A stretch of 64,000 nucleotides of DNA. Origin: Kineococcus aurantiacus (GTDB taxonomy: Bacteria > Actinomycetota > Actinomycetes > Actinomycetales > Kineococcaceae). Of this stretch, positions 1-8,051 are shown in pieces; position 1 is the stretch's first letter, and each line of letters starts with the position of its first letter. A program made the position numbers and the translations under genes. The notes beneath the pieces were generated by a model, which saw only the letters and a program-made list of their open reading frames with translations, did no database searches and was not told the origin of the DNA. The DNA is taken from positions 3,968,001-4,032,000 of the forward strand of contig NZ_JACCBB010000001.1 in assembly GCF_013409345.1 (NCBI RefSeq), written 5' to 3'.

Positions 1-1503
1 GACGCCCCACACCCGGCTGTCCCGGTCGCAGACCGACGTGCCGTCGTCCTGCGCCCCCATGCGCACGCTGCCCTGGTAGTGCAGGGAAGCGCCGTTGGGG
101 AAGGTGAGGGGTTCGTCGTCCAGGGGGTCCCCGAGGGCCAGCGCGGCGCGGCGGACGGCGGCGCGGGCCTCCTCCAGGGTGCGGTGGTCGCGGGCGGTCA
201 GCGTGTAGTGCAGGCGCGGGGCGGGCATGCCGTTCTCGTCGACCTCGGTCTCGCTGAAGGCGACGCGGTCGCCGGCCTGGACGTCCTTGGCACAGAACCA
301 GCCGAGCCCGACGACGGAACCGGGCACGGGGTCGTCGCCGGCGGGCAGGGGAACGGGGGAGGCGTCGAGCTGCATGACCTGCCCGTGGAAGGGGTGCTCG
401 TCGGTGAAGGGCACCCAGCTGACCCCGCTCTGGGCGGTGATGCCGGGGGTGGTGCGCGGGTCCACGCCGAGGGTCTCCGGTTCCCCGGCGCTCTGCGGGA
501 CGTCGCGCAGGCGGACGGCGAAGACGACCTGGGGCTGGTCGTTGAGGTAGCGGCCCAGGGCCGGCGGCCGCACGCCGGAGGCCCACAGCAGCTGCGGGGT
601 GCGCAGGGCGTCGGCGGCGACCACGACGTGCGCGGCGGACACCTCGTGCTCGGGTCCGTCGGGACCGTCACCGGCGGACAGGTCGCGCACGCGCACCCCC
701 GTCACGCGGCGGCCCTCGGGGCCGTCGGTGGTGAGCACCCGCGTCACGAGCGCCTCGGGCACGAGGGTGAAGCGCGGGTTCTCGCGGGTGACCGCGCCGA
801 AGACGACGTCGGAGCCGGACCAGACGAGCCGCCCGGTCCCGTCGGGGCCGGTCTCGCGGCGCACGGCCAGCGGCATGGGCTGCACGCGGCGGCCCGGGGC
901 CCGCCCGGCGTCGAGGGCGTCCGCGAGGCGCCGGCGGACCTCCCCGGCCAGGGGCGCCCCGGCCAGGGCGGTGCTCGAAACCCCCAGGAGGCGCTCGCCC
1001 TCGGTGAGCAAGTCGTCGAGGTCGGGCAGGAAGGGGATGCGCTCGCTGTCACCGGGGCGGGGGCACGCGCCGGTCCAGTGCGCGGCCATCCCGCCGACGT
1101 TGGTCGACACCGCCGCGGCGGGCATCCCGTCCTCGCCCGGTTGCCGCCACCCGGTCGGCAGCAGGGACGTGCCGGGGCGCACGAGGCGGTGGGCGCCGTC
1201 GGCGTACCCGTCGAGGGTGTCGGTGGGGGTGTCCGCGGCGGCCGGCCGGCGCCCCTCGGAGGCGCGCTGGGCGGCGGCGCGGGCGGCGGGGTCGGCGATG
1301 TTCTTGACGTGCGCGCCGGGCGGGTCGCTGATGAGCGGGCCGGCCTCGAACAGCACGATCGTGGCGTGCGGGGCCTGCTCGCTGAGGACGCGCGCGTAGG
1401 CGGCCCCCGCCGGGCCGCTGCCCACGATGACGACGTCGACGTGGTCGGGCAGGTGATCGGGCAGGTGGTCGGGCCGGCGGGGGGCCGGGGCGGTGGGGGA
1501 CAT
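1..1503 (-). CDS. GMC-family FAD oxidoreductase resembling pyranose 2-oxidase (3' end outside window)
   Basis: Probably oxidises a sugar or glycoside hydroxyl with an FAD cofactor. The start is ATG at 1503, preceded by AGGAGG at a good distance. About 500 codons are visible and the C-terminus lies beyond base 1. The dinucleotide-binding motif VGSGPAG is at residues 27-33. A GGMAAHWT motif (His141) matches the STHW region of pyranose 2-oxidases, where the His carries FAD in the fungal enzymes. Near the edge, LHYQGSVRMG followed by CDRDSRVWG matches the pyranose-oxidase catalytic-His region; the partner Asn would lie outside the window. The gene is divergent from a sugar symporter, which supports a glycoside substrate. 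Bacterial members of this family are known to act on C- and O-glycosides. The family call is fairly secure; the substrate is inference. The N-terminus contains a short HLPD repeat. Confidence 0.8.
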   Translation of the reverse strand, partial: MSPTAPAPRRPDHLPDHLPDHVDVVIVGSGPAGAAYARVLSEQAPHATIVLFEAGPLISDPPGAHVKNIADPAARAAAQRASEGRRPAAADTPTDTLDGYADGAHRLVRPGTSLLPTGWRQPGEDGMPAAAVSTNVGGMAAHWTGACPRPGDSERIPFLPDLDDLLTEGERLLGVSSTALAGAPLAGEVRRRLADALDAGRAPGRRVQPMPLAVRRETGPDGTGRLVWSGSDVVFGAVTRENPRFTLVPEALVTRVLTTDGPEGRRVTGVRVRDLSAGDGPDGPEHEVSAAHVVVAADALRTPQLLWASGVRPPALGRYLNDQPQVVFAVRLRDVPQSAGEPETLGVDPRTTPGITAQSGVSWVPFTDEHPFHGQVMQLDASPVPLPAGDDPVPGSVVGLGWFCAKDVQAGDRVAFSETEVDENGMPAPRLHYTLTARDHRTLEEARAAVRRAALALGDPLDDEPLTFPNGASLHYQGSVRMGAQDDGTSVCDRDSRVWGV

Positions 1504-1598
1504 CGGTCCTCCTGGGCGGGGTGGCACGGGCACGCCGGCGCCGGGCGACCGGGTCGCGTCGGCGGGCGGAGGACGGGATCGTCCTCGACCACGCAGGC

Positions 1599-1627
1599 AA
1601 CTTATGTGCTCGCAGAGCAAAAGACAA
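1599..1627 (-). promoter_or_regulatory. Sigma70-type promoter for the pyranose-oxidase-like gene
   Basis: On the minus strand a -35 box TTGTCT (1627-1622) and a -10 box TAAGTT (1604-1599) are separated by exactly 17 bases. This lies about 95 bases upstream of the ATG at 1503, in an A/T-richer stretch that stands out from its surroundings. Predicted from sequence only. Confidence 0.5.
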
Positions 1628-1714
1628 CTATGTCGACCGGATGGCGCAACGGGGTGATCGCCGCGGCATCAGCGCACTGGATGACCCCCATTGGTGAGGG
1701 ACCGCCTCCGGGAG

Positions 1715-1749
1715 AAGGCAACTGCCTTGACTTTTGTTCCTTGTGAACA
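1715..1749. promoter_or_regulatory. Two inverted repeats before the symporter gene (candidate operators)
   Basis: AAGGCA-AC-TGCCTT (1715-1728) is a perfect 6-base inverted repeat. It is followed at once by TGTTC-CTTGT-GAACA (1735-1749). A TTGACT hexamer (1727-1732) overlaps both and could be a -35 element for the symporter gene starting at 1800. The two neighbouring regulators (ROK and LysR types) are the obvious candidates to bind here. Confidence 0.4.
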
Positions 1750-1799
1750 CAACCTGCTCCCACGCCACCGTCGGCGCCCTCTACACGAAGGACTCAACG

Positions 1800-3211
1800 A
1801 TGAGCGCGAGGCAAGACTCCACCCCCGCCGTCCGGCCCACCTCGCCCGCCACCCCACCCGGCACCCCGCCCGCACCGCTGCGCCTGCGCGAACGGAGCGC
1901 GTTCGTGCTGGGCGACGTGGCCGCGAACCTGGTGTGGACCACCATCTCCAGCTACCTGCTGTTCTTCTACACCGACGTCGCCCTCATCGGGGCCGCCGCC
2001 GCCGGCACCCTGATGCTGCTCGCGCGCCTGCTCGACGCCGTGTTCGACCCCATGGTGGGCGCCCTGCTCGACCGCACCAGCACCCGCTGGGGACGCGCCC
2101 GGCCCTACCTGCTCTTCGGCGCCCCGCTGCTCGGCGGGCTGACCGTCCTGACGTTCCTGGCCCCCGCCGGCGGCGGCGCCGGCACCGTGGCCTACGCCTA
2201 CGTCACGTTCATCCTCGTCGGCCTGGCCTACTCCCTGGTCAACGTCCCCTACGGGGCGCTGCTGTCCATGGCCACCACCGACTCCGACGTGCGCATGAAG
2301 CTCAGCGGGTACCGCGCCCTCGGCATCGGCCTGGGCCTGATCGTCGTCTCCACCGCCACCCAGCCGCTCATCGTGGCCGTCGGCGGCTCGCCCACCTCCC
2401 GCTCCGGGTTCGCCTGGGTGATCTCCGGGTACGCGCTGGTCAGCACCCTGCTGCTGTGGGTGGTCTTCGCCCAGGTCCGCGAACGCGTCCCCCACGCCCC
2501 GGTGAGCCGGGAGCGCGGGCAGCTCGGGGCGTCGCTGAAGGCGCTGCTGCGCAACAGGTCCTGGCTGTCGGTGTTCGCGTTCTCGGTGCTGTCCTTCACC
2601 CGCCTGGGCATCACCACCGCCGGCACCGTGTTCTTCGCCCTGCACGTCCTGCACGACCCGGCCGCCATCGCGGTCGTCCTCACCGCCTTCTCCCTGTCCG
2701 CCCTCGTCGGCGCCCCCCTGACGCCCTGGGTCCTGCAGCGGCTGGGGCACCGCCGCGGCATCGTCCTGGGCCTGGTGGCCGCCGCCGTCCTGACCGCGGC
2801 CCTCGTCCCGCTGACGGGGAACCTGGTCGCCTTCACCGCCGTGTTCTTCGTCGCCAACGTCGTCGGCGGCTTCGGCTTCGTCGCCGCCCCCGCGCTCACC
2901 GCCGACATCGTCGAGGAGCAGGAGTGGCGCAGCGGGCGGCGCGACGAGGGCCTGCTGTTCGCCGGGTACAGCATGAGCACCAAGATCGGGGCGGCGCTGG
3001 GTCGGCCCTGCTGGCCTGGGGCCTGGCCGCCGTCGGGTACGACCCGGCCGCCGTCACCGACGCCGTGGCCGACGGCATCACCTGGCTCTACCTCGGGCTG
3101 CCCATCGCGCTGGCCCTGCTGCAGATCGTCGCGATCGCCCCCTACGACCTGCAGCGACGCCTGCCTGCCCTCCGGGCCGAACTGGCCGCCCGGCGCGCCG
3201 CGGGCGTGTGA
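1800..3211 (+). pseudogene. GPH-family (MelB-like) sugar:cation symporter, frameshifted near 3000
   Basis: This reads as a 12-helix glycoside/pentoside/hexuronide:cation symporter of the MFS superfamily. The start is ATG 1800 with GAAGGA upstream. LLDRTSTRWGRARPY (around residues 92-106) is the typical GPH loop after helix 2, and RMKLSGYRALG follows helix 4. Up to KIGAALG (about residue 400) the protein is in one frame. The next helices (SALLAWGLAAVGYD to the stop at 3211) are in the next frame. Restoring one G at 2999-3001 gives a continuous protein of about 470 residues, the normal length for the family. As written, translation runs into an unrelated Pro/Ser/Thr-rich tail ending at 3254. 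This is either a real inactivating mutation or a base-calling error in a short G run. The gene is divergent from the pyranose-oxidase-like gene and upstream of a ROK regulator, so it probably imports a sugar or glycoside. Confidence 0.8.
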
Positions 3212-3264
3212 TAGGACGAGCCGTCCCGACGCACCGCGCACCGACCACTCGTAGCTGGGTTGCC

Positions 3265-4596
3265 ATGACCGACGCACCGACCGCCCCGCGCGCCCGCGCC
3301 GTCGGCGCACCGACGCCCCTCCTGGCCCCGGTGCCCGACCCCGACGCGGCGACCCTGGCCGGTGTCGTGGACCTGGTGCGCGCGGGGCGGGCCACCACCC
3401 GCCCCGCGCTGGTCGACGCCAGCCGGCTCAGCCGCAAGGTCGTGACCCAGCGGGTCGAGCAGGCGATCGGGCTGGGCCTGCTGGAGCACGGTGAGCTGGC
3501 GCCGTCCAGCGGGGGGCGTCCCTCGCGCACCCTGCGCTTCCGCGCCGGCAGCGGTCACGTCTACGCCGCCCTCATCGGCGCCGCCGAGATCACCGCCGCC
3601 GTGCTCGACCTCGGCGGCACCCTCGTCGGGACCGCCCACGAGGACTGGCCCGTCGCCGAGGGCCCGGAACCGACGCTGCAGCGGGTGCACGACCTGTTCA
3701 CCACGCTGGCCCGCCGCACCGGCGTCACCGTCCCCTGGGGCATCGGCGTCGGGGTCCCCGGGCCGGTGGAGTACGCCACCGGCCGGCTCGTCGCACCGCC
3801 GATCATGCCGGGCTGGAACGGGTTCAGCGTCCGCTCCTGGCTGCGCGACCACTACGACGCCCCCGTGTGGGTCGACAACGACGTCAACCTCATGGCCCTG
3901 GGGGAGTGGACGCGGGCCACCCCCCACGACGGCCGCGACATGCTCTTCGTCAAGGTCGGCAGCGGCATCGGCGCCGGCCTCGTCGTGCGCGGCCGGGTGC
4001 TGCGCGGCGACCGCGGCGCGGCCGGGGAGATCGGGCACGTCCACGTCTCCGACGACCCGCGCCTGTCCTGCCGGTGCGGCCGCACCGGGTGCCTGGAGGC
4101 CATCGCCGGGGGCTGGGCCCTCGAACGCGACGCGACCGAGCGCGCCCGGGCCGGCGACAGCCCGGCCCTGGCCGCCGCGCTGCAGCGCCGGGGCCACCTG
4201 ACGTCCCAGGACGTCGGCCGCGCGGCCCTCGCCGGGGACCCGGTCGCCGCCGGGCTCATCGACGCCTCGGCGCGCGCCGTCGCCGAGGTCACCGCGCACC
4301 TGGTGAACTTCTCCAACCCCGGCACCCTCGTCCTGGGCGGCGGGGTGCTGCGCACCGGGACGCGCTTCCTGGACGTCATGGCCGACACGGTCCGGCAGCG
4401 ATGCACCGACCTGGCCGTGCGCGACCTCGTGATCCGCGCGGCCTCCCTGGACCACCTGGAGGGGGTCGTCGGCGCCGGGCTGCTGGCCGCGGAGAACCTG
4501 CTGAACCCCGTGGCGCTGGGGCACTGGGTGGAGGACGGTCAGCCCCTGGGGCACGCCGCGACCCTCCAGCGGCTCTCGGCGGGGGTGGTCGCCTGA
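3265..4596 (+). CDS. ROK-family transcriptional regulator
   Basis: Likely a sugar-responsive repressor of the neighbouring symporter and oxidase genes. The N-terminal winged helix-turn-helix covers roughly residues 30-75 (RPALVDASRLSRKVVTQRVE). It is followed by a ROK sugar-binding fold with DLGG (phosphate loop), GVPGPVE and VDNDVN. The zinc motif GEIGHVHV...CRCGRTGCLE is complete, with the His and Cys ligands of the CxCGxxGCxE signature, and a C-terminal GGGVLRTG loop closes the fold. I chose the ATG at 3265. A GTG 57 bases upstream would add an unconvincing Arg-rich tail and lies only three bases before the symporter stop. The length of 443 residues is normal for HTH-carrying ROK regulators. 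The effector is unknown. Confidence 0.85.
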   Translation: MTDAPTAPRARAVGAPTPLLAPVPDPDAATLAGVVDLVRAGRATTRPALVDASRLSRKVVTQRVEQAIGLGLLEHGELAPSSGGRPSRTLRFRAGSGHVYAALIGAAEITAAVLDLGGTLVGTAHEDWPVAEGPEPTLQRVHDLFTTLARRTGVTVPWGIGVGVPGPVEYATGRLVAPPIMPGWNGFSVRSWLRDHYDAPVWVDNDVNLMALGEWTRATPHDGRDMLFVKVGSGIGAGLVVRGRVLRGDRGAAGEIGHVHVSDDPRLSCRCGRTGCLEAIAGGWALERDATERARAGDSPALAAALQRRGHLTSQDVGRAALAGDPVAAGLIDASARAVAEVTAHLVNFSNPGTLVLGGGVLRTGTRFLDVMADTVRQRCTDLAVRDLVIRAASLDHLEGVVGAGLLAAENLLNPVALGHWVEDGQPLGHAATLQRLSAGVVA

Positions 4597-4634
4597 CCCC
4601 CGCGGCCCCGGCGCCACGACCCGCGGGAGCCGGC

Positions 4635-5555
4635 GTGAACCTGCGCAACCTCGACCTGAACCTCCTCGTGGCCCTCGACGCCCTCCTGCAGGAGCGCAGC
4701 GTCACCCGCGCCGCCACCCGCATGGGCCTGAGCCAGCCCGCCCTGTCGGCCTCCCTGGCCCGCCTGCGCCGGCACTTCGACGACCCCCTGCTGACCCGGG
4801 TGGGCAACGACCACCAGCTCACCCCGCTGGCCGTGCGGCTGCGCGAGCAGGTCCGGGTCGCGCTGGCCGGGGTGGAGCGCGTCTTCAGCGCCGAACCGGA
4901 CTTCGACCCGGCCTCCTCCGTCCGCGACGTCCGCATCGTCAGCAGCGACTACGCCGAGACCGTCCTGGGGGGCCCGCTGGCCGCCCTGCTGGCGGCCGAG
5001 GCCCCCGGGATGCGGCTGCGGTTCTCGGTGAACACCCCGCCCGTCGTCGAGGACGCCGAACGCGTCCTCGTCGACGCCGACCTGCTGCTGCTGCCGCACG
5101 GCTTCCTCACCGACCTGCCCCACCAGGACCTGCACCGCGACCGCTGGGTCTGCCTGGTGGCCGAGGACAACCCCGACGTGGGGCCGGAGCTGACCGTCGG
5201 GCAGCTGCGCTCCATGCCGTGGGTGGTGACCTACCACGGGCCGGTCGCCTCCACCCCGGCCGCGCTGCAGATGCGGCTGCTGGGCGTCGAGCCGCACGTC
5301 CAGGTGGTCACCGAGCACTTCCTGGCCGTCCCGGCCCTCGTCGCCGGCAGCGGCCGGATCGCGCTGCTGCAGGAACGCCTCGCCGCGCGGCTGCCCCCCG
5401 GCTCCGGGGTGCGGGTGCTGCGCCCGCCGGTCGAGGTCGGCCTGCTGCTGGAGGCCATGTGGTGGCACCCGGTCTACACCGCCGACCCCGAGCACACCTG
5501 GCTGCGCGACCTCGTCCGGCGGGCCGCGGCCACGCTGCCCGACGTGGGGTCCTGA
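4635..5555 (+). CDS. LysR-family transcriptional regulator (NodD-like subgroup)
   Basis: DNA-binding regulator of 306 residues. The first residues, NLRNLDLNLLVALDALLQE, followed by SVTRAATRMGLSQPALSASLARLR, form the LysR winged HTH (about residues 1-60). The pattern matches the NodD/phenolic-responsive branch of the family. The remainder is a periplasmic-binding-protein-like effector domain. The start is GTG 4635 with a GGGAG element just upstream. It lies 38 bases after the ROK gene, so the two may be co-transcribed. The aromatic catabolic operon starts 1.5 kb downstream on the same strand, and this regulator is the best candidate to activate it in response to an aromatic compound. That link is inferred from position and subgroup only. 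Confidence 0.85.
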   Translation: MNLRNLDLNLLVALDALLQERSVTRAATRMGLSQPALSASLARLRRHFDDPLLTRVGNDHQLTPLAVRLREQVRVALAGVERVFSAEPDFDPASSVRDVRIVSSDYAETVLGGPLAALLAAEAPGMRLRFSVNTPPVVEDAERVLVDADLLLLPHGFLTDLPHQDLHRDRWVCLVAEDNPDVGPELTVGQLRSMPWVVTYHGPVASTPAALQMRLLGVEPHVQVVTEHFLAVPALVAGSGRIALLQERLAARLPPGSGVRVLRPPVEVGLLLEAMWWHPVYTADPEHTWLRDLVRRAAATLPDVGS

Positions 5556-5639
5556 CGGCGCCGCCCACCGCGCCATCCACGGCGCTGATGACCGACCTCA
5601 GCAGATCGCTCTGCCCAACGGTCCCGCCCCTCCCCGACA

Positions 5640-5680
5640 CTCCTGGCACCGCCTGCGACGGAGCAGGCGCACCCAGGAGG
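5640..5680 (+). promoter_or_regulatory. Predicted RNA helix that buries the Shine-Dalgarno of the following MFS gene
   Basis: CTCCTGG (5640-5646) pairs perfectly with CCAGGAG (5673-5679). Inside it GCCTGC (5651-5656) pairs with GCAGGC (5663-5668), leaving symmetrical 4-base internal loops and a 6-base apical loop. The 3' arm contains the AGGAGG ribosome binding site (5675-5680) of the GTG start at 5686. The helix could control translation or act as a weak terminator after the LysR gene. Confidence 0.5.
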
Positions 5681-5685
5681 TCCGC

Positions 5686-6900
5686 GTGCCCACTGCCCAG
5701 CCCCCCTCGCCCTGGACGACCGCCGCTCCCGCCCACCGCCGGGCCGGCCCGACCGGTGCCCGTGCCCCGCAAGGGGTCCTGCTCGTCGCCCTGAGCACCC
5801 TGGCGGTGCTGGGGGCCGTGCTCATCGCCCCGGTCCAGCCCAGCATCGCCCGAGCGTTCGCCGGGCAGCCCGGCGTCGACGTGCTCGTACCGCTGTCCCT
5901 CACCGTCCCCGCCGTCGCCATCGCGCTGCTCGCGCCCGTCGCCGGCCGCACCGTCGACCGGGTCGGCCGGCTGCGCGTCCTCACCGCGTCCCTGGTCCTG
6001 TACTCGGTGTTCGGGACCGCACCGCTGTGGCTGGACTCGCTGCCCGCCGTCGTGGTCAGCCGAGCCCTCGTCGGCGTCGCCGAGGCCGGCGTCATGACGT
6101 GCTGCACCACGCTCCTCGGCGACCTGTTCGAGGGCGCCCGCCGCAACCGCTACTTCGGCCTGCAGACCGTGGCGACGAGCCTGTCGGCGGTCGTGTTCAT
6201 CGCCGCCGGCGGTGCCCTGGCCGCCGGGGACTGGCGCACCCCCTTCTGGCTGTACGCGGTCGGGGTCGTCGGCGCCGTGGCCGTGCGCGTGCTGCTGCGC
6301 GAACCCGCACCGCGCCGGACCGGTGCGCTGCCGCCGCTGGACGCGCGCGCCCTGCGCCTGCCGCTGCTCGTCACGCTCGGGGGCGGCCTGGTGTTCTACA
6401 CCCCGATCGTGGAGCTGTCCTACGCGCTGGACGCCCTCGGCGTGGGGTCGAGCGCCACCATCGGCGCCGTCAGCGCCGCCGCCGCCGTCGCCACCTGCGT
6501 CGGGGCGGCCTCCTTCGCGCGGCTCGCGCCCCGCGGGTCCGGTGTCCTGCTGCCGGTGGCCTTCACCCTGGCCGGCGCGGGGCTGGTGGGCGTCGCCCTG
6601 GCCGGGTCCGTGCCGGTCGTGCTCCTGGGGGCCGCCGTCGCCTCGGCCGGCACCGGCCTGCTCCTGCCGTCGCTGCTGACGTGGGCGCTCGGGGGCCTGG
6701 ACCTGGACCAGCGCGGGCGGGCGACCGGCTGGTGGACCGCCGCCCTGTTCGCCGGCGAGTTCGCCTGCCCGCTGCTGGTGCTGGCCCTGACCGCCGCGCT
6801 GGGGAGCCTGTCCCCGGCCCTGGGCGGGGTCGCGCTGCTGGCCGTGCTGCTGGCCGCCGTCACGTGGCGCACCGCCGAGGGGCATCGACGTCGTGGATGA
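5686..6900 (+). CDS. MFS transporter
   Basis: Integral membrane transporter of 404 residues with about 12 hydrophobic segments. The motif-A-like loop GRTVDRVGRLRVL follows helix 2 and SRALVGVAEAG lies in helix 4. There are no large soluble domains. The start GTG 5686 has AGGAGG five bases upstream, held in a predicted helix. It sits directly before the aromatic catabolic operon, about 120 bases from its first gene, and may import the aromatic substrate or export an intermediate. Subfamily assignment is not possible by eye; DHA1-like drug exporters look most similar in length and motif spacing. Confidence 0.8.
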   Translation: MPTAQPPSPWTTAAPAHRRAGPTGARAPQGVLLVALSTLAVLGAVLIAPVQPSIARAFAGQPGVDVLVPLSLTVPAVAIALLAPVAGRTVDRVGRLRVLTASLVLYSVFGTAPLWLDSLPAVVVSRALVGVAEAGVMTCCTTLLGDLFEGARRNRYFGLQTVATSLSAVVFIAAGGALAAGDWRTPFWLYAVGVVGAVAVRVLLREPAPRRTGALPPLDARALRLPLLVTLGGGLVFYTPIVELSYALDALGVGSSATIGAVSAAAAVATCVGAASFARLAPRGSGVLLPVAFTLAGAGLVGVALAGSVPVVLLGAAVASAGTGLLLPSLLTWALGGLDLDQRGRATGWWTAALFAGEFACPLLVLALTAALGSLSPALGGVALLAVLLAAVTWRTAEGHRRRG

Positions 6901-7022
6901 CGGGCATCGCGAAAACGTTCTTCCCTGATGACCGCGGGATGCCGCACAGTCGTGACAGGCCGCGGCGCAGCGCCTCCCGCGCCTCCGGCGCCGCCCACGA
7001 AGACCCCGAGAGGACCCGTTCG

Positions 7023-8048
7023 ATGACGAACCTGCTGGCTCACCTGGCCCACCTCGAGATCGCCTCCCCCGACGTGGAGGCCTCCGTGCGCTTCTTCGAG
7101 CGGGGCTTCGGCCTGCGCGAGGTGCAGCGCGACGAGGACGGCAGCGTCTACCTGCGCTGCTGGGGCGACTACTACCCCTACAGCCTGGTGGTCTCGCCCG
7201 GCGCCCAGCCCGCGCTGGTGAACATGGCCTGGCGCACCACCAGCGAGCAGGCCCTCGAGGAGGCCGCCCGCCGCGTCCAGGGCAAGGGCGTCGAGGGGCA
7301 GTGGTCCGACAAGCGCCAGGGGCACGGCCGCTCGTTCAGGTTCACCGGCCCCTACGGCCACACCATGGAGCTGTACTGGGACGTCCCCAAGCACTCCGCC
7401 CCGGCCGAGCTGACGTCGATCTTCCCCGACCGCCCCGAGAAGCGGTCCTCGCACGCCGCCGCGCCCCGGTTCCTCGACCACGTCACGGTCGCCGCGACCG
7501 ACGTCAAGGGTTTCGCCGCCTGGTACTCCGAGGTCCTCGGGTTCCGCACCATGGCCTTCACCGAGCTCGACCACGCCCCCGTCACGGTGTTCGGGGTCCT
7601 GACGACCAACGAGAAGTCCCACGACCTGGGCTGCGTCCTGGACTCCTCCCAGCTCGGCGGCCGCGTCAACCACATCGCCTTCTGGACCGACAGCCACCAG
7701 GAACTCCTCGTGGCGGCCGACGTCCTCATGGAGAACGGCGTCGACATCGAGTACGGCCCCTCGATCCACGGCGTCGGGGAGCAGACCTTCCTGTACTTCC
7801 GCGAACCCGGCGGCATGCGCGTCGAGCTGAACACCGGCGGCTACCGCAACTACGTGCCGGACTGGGAACCGAACGCCTGGAAGCCGTCGCTGGGCTCGAA
7901 CAGCATCTACCGCAACGGCGCCATGCCGATGTCGATGACCGAGTCGTTCCCGCCGGACCCGGGCCGTCCCACCGCCACCGAGGAGGGTGTCCTGCCGGGC
8001 ACCGAGGACGCGCTGCTCAACCCGTACGCCCAGCAGGGCCAGGGCTGA
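7023..8048 (+). CDS. Extradiol ring-cleavage dioxygenase, catechol 2,3-dioxygenase (XylE-like)
   Basis: Opens a catecholic ring next to the two hydroxyls using Fe(II) and O2. The protein has 341 residues and two vicinal-oxygen-chelate domains (roughly 5-125 and 148-275). The metal ligands are clear: His153 (FLDHVTV), His217 (VNHIAFW) and Glu268 (RVELNTGG). These are at almost the same positions as the His153/His214/Glu265 triad of XylE. His200 (KSHDLG) and His249 (IHGVGEQ) match the catalytic and second-sphere histidines. The start ATG 7023 follows GAGAGGA. It is the first gene of an eight-gene operon ending at 14869. The C-terminal extension of about 65 residues after Glu268 is longer than in XylE. 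The ring substrate is unknown. Confidence 0.88.
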   Translation: MTNLLAHLAHLEIASPDVEASVRFFERGFGLREVQRDEDGSVYLRCWGDYYPYSLVVSPGAQPALVNMAWRTTSEQALEEAARRVQGKGVEGQWSDKRQGHGRSFRFTGPYGHTMELYWDVPKHSAPAELTSIFPDRPEKRSSHAAAPRFLDHVTVAATDVKGFAAWYSEVLGFRTMAFTELDHAPVTVFGVLTTNEKSHDLGCVLDSSQLGGRVNHIAFWTDSHQELLVAADVLMENGVDIEYGPSIHGVGEQTFLYFREPGGMRVELNTGGYRNYVPDWEPNAWKPSLGSNSIYRNGAMPMSMTESFPPDPGRPTATEEGVLPGTEDALLNPYAQQGQG

Positions 8049-8051
8049 AGG

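Noticed and set aside
79-1746. A 555-codon plus-strand frame at the left edge
   Set aside because: The minus strand holds a coherent GMC oxidoreductase with cofactor and active-site motifs; the plus frame is its shadow.
6901-7022. LysR-type activator site in front of the catabolic operon
   Set aside because: An AACGTT core in GAAAACGTTCTTC and a loose ATC...GAT symmetry are visible, but no convincing T-N11-A palindrome or promoter boxes.
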